51,172 nt of DNA. Origin: Candidatus Aldehydirespirator catecholifindens. GTDB lineage: Bacteria; Actinomycetota; Acidimicrobiia; Acidimicrobiales; Aldehydirespiratoraceae. Location of the stretch: NCBI GenBank assembly GCA_028283245.1, contig JAPYNU010000067.1, positions 1 to 51,172 on the forward strand, written 5' to 3'. Shown piece after piece: positions 40,160 through 47,215 of the stretch. Made by a program: the position numbers and the translations under genes. The notes under the pieces were generated by a model. The model saw only the letters and a list, made by a program, of their open reading frames with translations, did not search any database and was not told the DNA's origin. Positions within the stretch are counted from its first letter, which is position 1; every line of letters begins with the position of its first letter.

Positions 40160-42474
40160 TGAGTCTCCAACAGTTGACGATAGAGGCCGTTGCGGTCAAC
40201 AGACAAGGTGTCGTGAGTGCCGCGTTGCGCCACCCGGCCACGGTCAAGCACCACGATCTCGTCACAGTCACGAATCGTTGCGAGGCGATGCGCCACGATC
40301 ACGCAAGTCAAACCACGCCGCCTCAAGCTGTCATCAATTTCTTGCTCGACAACAGCGTCAAGTGTGCTAGTGGCTTCGTCAGCAAGCAGGATTGACGGTT
40401 TCTGGGTAAGCGCTCTGGCGATCTCAAGGCGCTGTCTCTGCCCGCCACTAAAGTTGCGTCCTGCTTCGGAGACCATTGAGTCGTATCCGCCTGCTCGGCT
40501 CATGATCTCGTCATGGATTCGTGCGTCGCGCGCTGCCTCGATCATCTGCTCATCGTCAATTGTGGCGTTCCACATAGTGAGGTTGTCACGCACCGAAGCC
40601 GCAAAGAGATGTATCTGCTGATCAACCGAAGCCAGCGAGTTAGCGAGCACCTCCGCAGGAACGACATGGCGCGCAGCACCGTCGAAGAGGATCTGTCCAC
40701 TGTCAGGCACCAGTTCACCGCTGATAAGGCGCAACAGCGTGGATTTGCCCGAGCCGGTCATCCCCACAAAAGCGACCCGTTGCCCGCTTTCGATGTTGAT
40801 GCTCAGAGAGTCAATCAGCGGTGGTCGGTCTGGGTTGAAACCGAATGTGAGATTGCGTAGTTCCAGACCTCCTGCCAGCTTCAGCCGACCAGCGAAGGTC
40901 GCCACCGTCACCTTCGACGATGACTCTGCTGACGGCGATACCTTCGATGACGGTGCCTTGGATGGTGGCACTTGCGATGCTGGCTCGTCGACGGTCACGG
41001 TGTCTGCTTCGGCGGTGGCTTCAGCACTCTCAGGATCATCTAGCGCAGGATCATCTAGCGGCAGCTGCCGATTGTCGATAGGTGCCTCAAGCACGTCCTG
41101 CACACGCTGCAAGTCGGCGTCTAGCACCATGAACGCATCAGCGAACAGCACGAAACGTCCTATCGGTGCCAAAAAAGCCCCGGCCAGCGTGTAAAAGGCG
41201 ATGAGAGCACCAGCGCTGAGTTCGCCTTGCGTGACCTGCCATCCACCCACACCAAGCACGATCACAGCCCCCACTATGGCGAACAGCCTTGGGAGAGCAG
41301 CGATGACGTAGCCGGTCGCTGAGAACTTCTGGCGTGCTGCGATCTCTCGAGCTTGCTGGCCGCTCCAACGCACAAAGAAATCGTCCTCAGCTGCGGTCGC
41401 TCGGATCATGTCCATGTCACGCAGACCCGCCGTCTCAATGCTTGTCAGCATGGCCTGCTCATGGCTGAACTGACGTTCGGTATCAGTGCGCATCCGGCTC
41501 AGCAGCAGCATCAGCGCGATGTTCGCAGCGGCTGCGGTAGCAAGCAGAGCCGCCAGCAGAGGATCAAAAGCGAACATCACTGCGAGCAGCACGACACTGG
41601 CAAACAGTTCAATCACAAGCAACGCAGCGCCAGTGGAGGCACCCGACGCAACCGTGTCCACTAGATGCACACGCAAGGTCAGATCGCCAGCGAAGCGATG
41701 ATCAAAGAACTGTGGCGGTAGCCGGAATAAACGCCCGAGGAACCCTTGTGCGCCACTCACCGCTAAATGGATGGCCATCTTTCGGAACATGTACTGCTGG
41801 AGCCACACCAGCAGATATGCGACTGCGCCCGAAGCGGCCATTATCCAGGCCAGGGTCGCTCCCCAGCTAGTTTCGGAGCCGCTGAGAACCCTGTCAACGA
41901 ACAAACCGAGCAGCACCGGCAGCACTGCCAGAGGCACGGCAGCCAGCAAACCGGCCAGCACCGAGAACGCCAGCGCACCCTTAGCAGGTGCCAGCCACGG
42001 GCACAGTTTGGCGATGATTCCTGGAGGGTTTCCTGTCGCCACGAACGAGTCGCTGCGCTGAGCCTGCAGCACAACTCCAGTGAAGGAGCGGTCGACGGTC
42101 TGCGCGTTCACCGAACGTCGACCGTTGGCGGGATCGTTCAGGTAGTAACGCCCGTTACGGACACCTTCAAGCACCACAAAATGGTTGAACTCCCAAAACA
42201 GGATCGCCGGAGCGTCAAGCTCTTTCAAAGCGTCGATATCCATGCGCCAACCGGTGAGTGTCAGTCCATAGGCGCGTCCAGCAGCGACGATGTCCGAAGC
42301 GCTGACACCGTCACGTGATACACGGCATGCCACCCGCAGCTCTTCGGTTGAAACATGCCGCCCGAAGTGACCGAGGAGTATGCCGAGGCAGGCTGCACCG
42401 CATTCGGTCGCATGCATCTGAGGGATCAGCGGCGTGCGGGATCGGCGTGTGATCAAATTGATGCGCATTTTCAC
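40156..42474 (-). CDS. C39 peptidase-containing ABC transporter (NHLM/bacteriocin type)
   Basis: A 772-residue peptidase-containing transporter that should cleave double-glycine leaders while exporting the peptide. The C39 domain has Cys25 in QMHATECGAAC, His98 in FNHFVVLEG and Asp114 in YLNDPANG; SFTGVVL closes it. A six-helix membrane domain follows, then a Ser/Pro/Lys-rich linker (for example KAPSSKVSPSAESSSK). The ATPase has Walker A VGMTGSGKSTLLRL, signature FSGGQRQRLEIARAL, Walker B ILLADEATSTLD and IVAHRLATI. Starts at GTG 42474 (ATG 42468 possible). Upstream HlyD gene ends 84 nt away. Confidence 0.93.
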   Translation of the reverse strand: MKMRINLITRRSRTPLIPQMHATECGAACLGILLGHFGRHVSTEELRVACRVSRDGVSASDIVAAGRAYGLTLTGWRMDIDALKELDAPAILFWEFNHFVVLEGVRNGRYYLNDPANGRRSVNAQTVDRSFTGVVLQAQRSDSFVATGNPPGIIAKLCPWLAPAKGALAFSVLAGLLAAVPLAVLPVLLGLFVDRVLSGSETSWGATLAWIMAASGAVAYLLVWLQQYMFRKMAIHLAVSGAQGFLGRLFRLPPQFFDHRFAGDLTLRVHLVDTVASGASTGAALLVIELFASVVLLAVMFAFDPLLAALLATAAAANIALMLLLSRMRTDTERQFSHEQAMLTSIETAGLRDMDMIRATAAEDDFFVRWSGQQAREIAARQKFSATGYVIAALPRLFAIVGAVIVLGVGGWQVTQGELSAGALIAFYTLAGAFLAPIGRFVLFADAFMVLDADLQRVQDVLEAPIDNRQLPLDDPALDDPESAEATAEADTVTVDEPASQVPPSKAPSSKVSPSAESSSKVTVATFAGRLKLAGGLELRNLTFGFNPDRPPLIDSLSINIESGQRVAFVGMTGSGKSTLLRLISGELVPDSGQILFDGAARHVVPAEVLANSLASVDQQIHLFAASVRDNLTMWNATIDDEQMIEAARDARIHDEIMSRAGGYDSMVSEAGRNFSGGQRQRLEIARALTQKPSILLADEATSTLDAVVEQEIDDSLRRRGLTCVIVAHRLATIRDCDEIVVLDRGRVAQRGTHDTLSVDRNGLYRQLLETQ

Positions 42475-42558
42475 TTCACGCAGGTGCCTACTACCTCAAC
42501 CACCAATCGCTGGCAGTTGCTTGGACGCGTCGCTGCGGAGCGGCAGGTCGCTCAGGCA

Positions 42559-43512
42559 TTAACCACGACCGAGCAGTAACCGGATCGGTCGTTGCGAGTC
42601 GGTAACGATGTGAGCATCACACGAATACGCCGCCTGCGACCCCAGAGCTAGATCCCTGACAGAATCAGGCGCATCGTCTAACTCGACAGCAACCGCTGAG
42701 TCACCGAGGGTGCCTGCCCTTGCCAGGCTCGCCGGGCGCAACGCAGTATTGCCTGTCGCTGCAAGGCCCGCTGCGGCTCTCGATTCGCTGATATGGCCTT
42801 CAGCGCGGATCGTATCGGTCTCGCCCGCTGCGGTGATGTTGACACTCACCGCCATTGACGGGCGAGTGCGTGCCGATTCGGTGGGTGCCATGAAAAGGAT
42901 CACCGTTGGCGACGCGTCAGCGGCGTCAAGCACCTCAGCGACCACAGTGCCAGCGTTTGCAGCAGTGCCCTCAGGCGCGAGTTGTGGCCCTACCACACCA
43001 TTCGCCGGGCTCAATAGCAGCGTCGCCGCAGCTTCAGCGGCTTGCAACGCTTCGGCTTCGGCCGCAGCTGCAACCGCTTCAACAGAACCGGGGCGCTGAG
43101 CCGCCAGCGCCACCGAGCGGGCCTGTGCAAGCTCGGCATCCAGACTGATCTCAGGTGCGGCGAGGCGCAGCAACGGATCACCAGCTCTGACCTGTGTACC
43201 AGGCACGGCTATCGTCTCAATGACTACGCCCGGTGCCGAAGTCGCCACAGCGTAACGTTCACCAGCGGGACGCAGTTCGCAAGCAGCTCTCACTCCCGAC
43301 TCAAGGCGACCCACAACACTCCAAGTGATCACCGCTGCGATAATCACAACAAGCAGGATCAGCACCAGCCATTCACGCGGCGCGCTGACACGCACTACCG
43401 CATCTACCGGAGTGACACGACCTTTTTGTTCATAAGCACTGCGACGGTAAATCCGCTGCTGCTCAGAACCTTCGGAAGGCTCAGAACCTTCGGGAGGCTG
43501 GCGATTCAGCAA
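42559..43512 (-). CDS. HlyD-like periplasmic-adaptor/secretion protein (NHLM type)
   Basis: Adaptor protein of the peptide exporter, 317 residues. A cytoplasmic charged N-terminus (with a duplicated SEPSEGSE stretch) precedes one membrane segment, WLVLILLVVIIAAVITWSVV. A biotinyl/lipoyl-like strand set follows (SAPGVVIETIAVPGTQVRAGDPLLRL), then an Ala/Glu-rich helical hairpin, a second lipoyl half (LSPANGVVG) and a beta-barrel-like C-terminus ending SQRPIRLLLGRG. The TTG start at 43512 is supported by AGGAGG 7 nt upstream. First gene of the exporter operon. In a Gram-positive lineage its partner lies in the cell wall rather than an outer membrane. Confidence 0.82.
   Translation of the reverse strand: MLNRQPPEGSEPSEGSEQQRIYRRSAYEQKGRVTPVDAVVRVSAPREWLVLILLVVIIAAVITWSVVGRLESGVRAACELRPAGERYAVATSAPGVVIETIAVPGTQVRAGDPLLRLAAPEISLDAELAQARSVALAAQRPGSVEAVAAAAEAEALQAAEAAATLLLSPANGVVGPQLAPEGTAANAGTVVAEVLDAADASPTVILFMAPTESARTRPSMAVSVNITAAGETDTIRAEGHISESRAAAGLAATGNTALRPASLARAGTLGDSAVAVELDDAPDSVRDLALGSQAAYSCDAHIVTDSQRPIRLLLGRG
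43455..43500 (-). repeat. Two 18-bp tandem repeats at the HlyD N-terminus
   Basis: GCTCAGAACCTTCGG-type units occur twice in tandem near 43461-43496, encoding a repeated SEPSEG hexapeptide in frame. Confidence 0.7.
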
Positions 43513-43563
43513 AGGCCAGCCTCCTGCGAAAGTTGAACTCTCCTAGAAGCTTTAAGGGAAAGC

Positions 43564-44889
43564 CTAGAGATCGGCTACAGCCGAGAAGCTGGTGTCAAGG
43601 TCGGCGATGATGTCGTCAAGGGTTTCGATGCCCACCGACAGGCGCACCATGTTGGGAGTAACACCAGTGCTTGCCTGCTCTTCTTCGGTGAGCTGGCTGT
43701 GCGTGGTGCTCGCAGGATGGATCGCCAGACTGCGCACGTCGCCGATGTTGGCCACATGGCTGTGCAGCGTCAAGCTCTCCACGAAACGTTGTCCGGCTTT
43801 GGAACCCCCGGCGATGCCGAATGCCATCACCGATCCGGCACCTTTGGGCATATAGCGCTGGGCACGCTCATAGTAGGGACTCGACTCTAGACCCGCATAT
43901 TGGATCCACTCCACCTGCGGATGACCTTGTAGATAGCGTGCCACTCCCTGCGCGTTAGACACATGACGCTCCATGCGCAACGACAAGGTCTCCACACCCT
44001 GCAAGAACAAAAATGAGTTCATCGGCGAAACCGCTGCACCTATGTCACGCAACAGCTGCACACGAGCCTTAATAATGTAGGACCCTGCGCCCAACGCTGG
44101 CCAATACGCCAAGCCGTTGTAGCTGGGATCGGGCTCGGTGAACATGGCGTGACGCCCTGATGCCCCGAAATCAAAGGTTCCCCCATCAATGATGAGACCG
44201 CCGATGGAGTTGCCGTGACCGCCAATGAACTTCGTAGCTGAATGCACCACGATGTCGGCACCGTGCTTGATCGGCTGGCACAGATACGGCGACGGGACAG
44301 TGTTGTCGACAATCAGCGGCACTCCGTGGGAGTGAGCGATGTTGCTGACACCTTCAAAGTCCAATATGTCGTTCTTGGGATTGCCGATGGACTCGGCGTA
44401 GAAGGCTCGAGTGTTGGGGCGCACTGCCGACTCCCAGCGGTCAAGATCATCGGGATCATCCACGAAGCTGACCTCAATGCCCATCTTGGGCAGGGTGTAG
44501 TGCAACAGGTTGTAGGTGCCGCCGTAAAGCGACGGGCTGGCCACAACATGGTCACCGACCTCAGCCAAGTTGAGGATGGCGATCGTCTCAGCGGCCTGCC
44601 CAGAAGCCAGAGCCAGAGCACCCGGTAGACCTACCGCAGTGCGCATACCTCCCTCAAGCGCAGCGATGCGCTCTTCAAGCACATGCTGGGTGGGGTTCAT
44701 GATGCGCGTGTAGATGTTGCCCACCTCAGCCAGAGCGAAAAGGTTCTGGGCGTGCTCGGCGCTGTCGAACACATATGAGGTGGTCTGGTAGATGGGCACA
44801 GCCCGAGCACCAGTGGCTGAGTCGGGCAGTTGGCCCGAATGGATCATGCGGGTTTCAAAGCCCCATTCTGGGGCGGTTGTGTTGCTCAT
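43564..44889 (-). CDS. metY: O-acetylhomoserine aminocarboxypropyltransferase (homocysteine synthase)
   Basis: PLP enzyme making homocysteine from O-acetylhomoserine and sulfide. The 441 residues show GFETRMIHSGQ, ARAVPIYQTTSYVF, NIYTRIMNPTQHVLEERIAALEGG (substrate/PLP loop), the PLP Lys in VVHSATKFIGGHGNSIGG, and SLGDVRSLAIHPASTTH-like VANIGDVRSLAIHPASTTHSQ. ATG 44889 is chosen: TAAGGT lies 7 nt upstream; GTG/ATG at 44919 is unsupported. Whether it is cotranscribed with the HlyD gene 51 nt downstream is unclear; no shared function is evident. No SAM riboswitch seen upstream. Confidence 0.95.
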   Translation of the reverse strand: MSNTTAPEWGFETRMIHSGQLPDSATGARAVPIYQTTSYVFDSAEHAQNLFALAEVGNIYTRIMNPTQHVLEERIAALEGGMRTAVGLPGALALASGQAAETIAILNLAEVGDHVVASPSLYGGTYNLLHYTLPKMGIEVSFVDDPDDLDRWESAVRPNTRAFYAESIGNPKNDILDFEGVSNIAHSHGVPLIVDNTVPSPYLCQPIKHGADIVVHSATKFIGGHGNSIGGLIIDGGTFDFGASGRHAMFTEPDPSYNGLAYWPALGAGSYIIKARVQLLRDIGAAVSPMNSFLFLQGVETLSLRMERHVSNAQGVARYLQGHPQVEWIQYAGLESSPYYERAQRYMPKGAGSVMAFGIAGGSKAGQRFVESLTLHSHVANIGDVRSLAIHPASTTHSQLTEEEQASTGVTPNMVRLSVGIETLDDIIADLDTSFSAVADL

Positions 44890-44896
44890 AGCCTTG

Positions 44897-44902
44897 ACCT
44901 TA
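44897..44902 (-). promoter_or_regulatory. Leaderless-type -10 element of metY
   Basis: TAAGGT on the minus strand lies 7 nt before the ATG at 44889. Confidence 0.4.
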
Positions 44903-44938
44903 GCACACGGAACCAGCAATCCCTAGCTCATAGTTCAA

Positions 44939-45115
44939 AAATACTGCTGCTTTTGTTGCTGTTGGTGTTGTTGGCGGATGCTGCCTGCGTCCCCGCTTCG
45001 CTGTCTGCGATGTTGCTTTTATTGCTGCTGCTGCCTGCGTCCCCGCTTCGCCTGCTGCGATGTCGTTATTACTACTACTGCTGTTGCTGCTGCTGGTACT
45101 GGCGGATGCTGTCGT
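44939..45115. repeat. Degenerate duplicated, trinucleotide-rich block at the transglutaminase 3' end
   Basis: A 22-bp unit containing CCTGCGTCCCCGCTTCGC occurs twice (near 44983 and 45036). CTG/TTG-rich stretches and two related GGCGGATGCTG boxes flank them. On the minus strand this encodes and follows the poly-Gln end of the transglutaminase-like protein; a second Gln-rich tail version lies beyond the stop codon. The block looks like repeat-driven remodelling of the gene end. Confidence 0.75.
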
Positions 45116-46133
45116 TTTTGGCGGCTTCAGCCGCAGCATCAGCGGGGCGGCGCGGCGCATAGACGAACGCATCGCTTGAGGGGCGTTTGCCGATCACCAC
45201 TTCAGCCTCTACTTCGGCTGTTCCCGAACCCATGAACGCTCCACGAACCGGTGCCACATCGCCATAGTCACGGCCACAGCCGATCACCACATGGCGCTCA
45301 CCCACGATGCCGCCATTGGTGGGGTCAAGCGCCCACCAGCCCCAGCCCGGCAAGGCAACCTCGACCCAGGCATGGGTCTGCACGCTTACCACGTCGGCAG
45401 CCTGACCTACGCTCCCGCCAGCATCAGCAGCGACATCTGGCAACTCAGCCGCACCAGCATCATCTGGCAAGCCAGTGTTTTCGAGCAGCGCAGCATCGTC
45501 AGCCGCGACAGTCTCATCAACAGCGAAGAGGTATCCCGACACGTATCGAGCGGGAACACCGACGCTGCGCATCATGCCGATGGCTAAGTGAGCGTAGTCT
45601 TGGCATACACCTGCTCCGCCCTGGAGTATCTCAGCAAGCGTTACCCCAATCTCGGTGCTGCCCGGCTCGTATTGAAGCGCAGCGCGCACCTCGGCAACCG
45701 TTGCGACAACCATCTCGGTAACCGTTGCGGCACCATCAACGGCCGCCTGCGCTCTGCGTGTTACGGCATCGCCTGTTGACCACTGCACATGAGGTGAAGC
45801 TTGCAGCATCTCAAAATATTTGTCACAAAAACTCCGCTGCCTGAGTTCGTCGCGGGCGGCTTCACTGCTAGGCACTGGACGCGGCTTGGTTTCTACTGAA
45901 GCCTCGGCCAGCAGTTCCATCTCGCTGTGAGGCGTGCGCACACCGAGATGCTCAACGACTGTGCCCCAATAATCGATGGCTTGAAGCACCGGCATCGGCG
46001 GCTGCGACACCAGCCGGTATGACGTGACCTTCTGCCAGTCGTCTTCACGAGGTCGCACTCGAACCTCGTTCTGGGCTTCGGTAACTGGGTCGGAGTAACG
46101 AAAATGCATGCGATATTGGATGTCAAGTTTCAT
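45075..46133 (-). CDS. Transglutaminase-like protein
   Basis: Papain-fold transglutaminase-like enzyme of 352 residues, with an N-terminal bacterial transglutaminase-associated domain (YRMHFRYSDPVTEAQNEVRVRPRED). The catalytic triad is visible: Cys in QGGAGVCQDYAHLAIGM, His in VQTHAWVEVALPGW, Asp in WALDPTNGG. The C-terminus ends in six glutamines, QYQQQQQQ, produced by a CAG/CAA tract. Start ATG 46133 overlaps the alpha-E gene stop by ATGA. It is the third gene of a coupled trio with the ATP-grasp and alpha-E genes; such trios have been proposed to make or process peptides, but the product is unknown. Confidence 0.88.
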   Translation of the reverse strand: MKLDIQYRMHFRYSDPVTEAQNEVRVRPREDDWQKVTSYRLVSQPPMPVLQAIDYWGTVVEHLGVRTPHSEMELLAEASVETKPRPVPSSEAARDELRQRSFCDKYFEMLQASPHVQWSTGDAVTRRAQAAVDGAATVTEMVVATVAEVRAALQYEPGSTEIGVTLAEILQGGAGVCQDYAHLAIGMMRSVGVPARYVSGYLFAVDETVAADDAALLENTGLPDDAGAAELPDVAADAGGSVGQAADVVSVQTHAWVEVALPGWGWWALDPTNGGIVGERHVVIGCGRDYGDVAPVRGAFMGSGTAEVEAEVVIGKRPSSDAFVYAPRRPADAAAEAAKNDSIRQYQQQQQQ

Positions 46134-47215
46134 GCCGTGCCCTCCCCCATCGGCTGCGAAGCTTCGCCAGTCACAAATCCCTCGCCAGTCACGAGTCCCT
46201 CGCCGGTCACAAATCCCTCGCCGGTCGCAGGTGACTCTTCGGTCATAGGCAACTCAGGGTCAACACCGGGGCGAACAAACTGGGAATGCACTGTGGCGAT
46301 AGCCAGCGGCGGCACAATGCCAGCACATACCTGATCGGCCAGCTCAGCCAACTCGTCAGCGAAGTTCTTGAGCGTTGCCGCAGGTGCCGACTGCATCGCC
46401 TCCTCTATTTGGCCTAGCTCTAGGCGAGCCCTCAACAATCCTGCCCGCCGACGCGACTGGTAAAGCGAACTGCCTGTAGATCCCAACTTCTCAAGGCTCT
46501 GTTCGACTCTTGCCAGGCTGCTCAGCACCGACCGAGGCAAAGCAGAAGCATGAAGCAGATAGCGGATCACGGCAGCAGACTCGGGGGCGTTGCCGTGCTG
46601 GCGGTGAAATGCTTGCAGCGAACTAGTCAAGCGCAGCATCCTGGTGGCATCAGCACGCCCTCTCGAATCCGAGCTGGTCGCTTCGAGCAGTCCGACTGTA
46701 AAGATCGAACGTTCCAGCATCCGTCCCGCAACCATCAAGGCGTGACCCTCATCACGGCGCATACTCTCATTGAGCACCCCCGAGATCGCTAAGCACGCAG
46801 TCCTGACGGTGAGCAGCACCTCATGTAGTCCAGTAACGGCGGACTCGTGGCCTAGGAACGGGAACTTGAGATACAACCCGTTGGCTTCCTCCCACAGCTC
46901 AATCGGGATGCGGTCACGAACGGTGCGGAGGTTCTCTCGCACTGCACACACTGCCGACAACAGCGACCCTGGATTGTCGCTGTCCGATAGCAGGAACGCC
47001 ACTAGTTGCGGACGGCTCACAATCCCCCCGGCCTCAGCCAACTCGTTTTGCAACCCCAGAATGCGCACCAGCAACTCGCTCTCGGCTTGGGCTTCGTCGT
47101 CGCGCAGTTCGATAACCGAGTTAGCCGCATACGTGAGGCATCGTGCGGTGCTCTCAGCGCGTTCCAGGTAGCGGCCCGCCCAAAGCAAAGCCTCAGCGTG
47201 ACGAGCCAGGATCAC
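46130..47215 (-). CDS. Alpha-E domain protein
   Basis: All-helical protein of 361 residues (DUF403/alpha-E family), found beside circularly permuted ATP-grasp and transglutaminase genes. It opens LARHAEALLWAGRYLERAESTARCL, the family's conserved RxAExxFWxGRYxERAExxAR motif, and contains PIELWEEANGLYLKF. No catalytic motif is known; a partner role in the ATP-grasp complex is inferred. The C-terminal tail carries hexapeptide repeats (VTGEGF/VTGEGL). GTG 47215 overlaps the upstream stop by GTGA and the downstream transglutaminase by ATGA. Confidence 0.9.
   Translation of the reverse strand: MILARHAEALLWAGRYLERAESTARCLTYAANSVIELRDDEAQAESELLVRILGLQNELAEAGGIVSRPQLVAFLLSDSDNPGSLLSAVCAVRENLRTVRDRIPIELWEEANGLYLKFPFLGHESAVTGLHEVLLTVRTACLAISGVLNESMRRDEGHALMVAGRMLERSIFTVGLLEATSSDSRGRADATRMLRLTSSLQAFHRQHGNAPESAAVIRYLLHASALPRSVLSSLARVEQSLEKLGSTGSSLYQSRRRAGLLRARLELGQIEEAMQSAPAATLKNFADELAELADQVCAGIVPPLAIATVHSQFVRPGVDPELPMTEESPATGEGFVTGEGLVTGEGFVTGEASQPMGEGTA
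46164..46235 (-). repeat. Four tandem 18-bp repeats in the alpha-E gene
   Basis: Four 18-bp units (TCGCCAGTCACAAATCCC type) encode VTGEGF-like hexapeptides at the protein's C-terminus. The units are in frame and nearly identical. Confidence 0.9.

Noticed and set aside
41767..42318. 183-codon plus-strand ORF opposite the C39 transporter
   Set aside because: Antisense to an intact, motif-rich transporter; translation is His/Gln/Arg-rich with no recognisable domain.
44890..45074. SAM riboswitch upstream of metY
   Set aside because: The gap is repetitive CTG/TTG-rich sequence without the expected multi-stem layout, and a leaderless-type -10 sits 7 nt from the start codon.
44830..45172. Leu-rich plus-strand and Ser/Asn-rich minus-strand ORFs in the metY-transglutaminase gap
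   Set aside because: Generated by the trinucleotide-rich duplicated block; frames are low complexity on every strand.
46164..46235. CRISPR-like array
   Set aside because: Same reason: contiguous in-frame hexapeptide repeats within the alpha-E gene.
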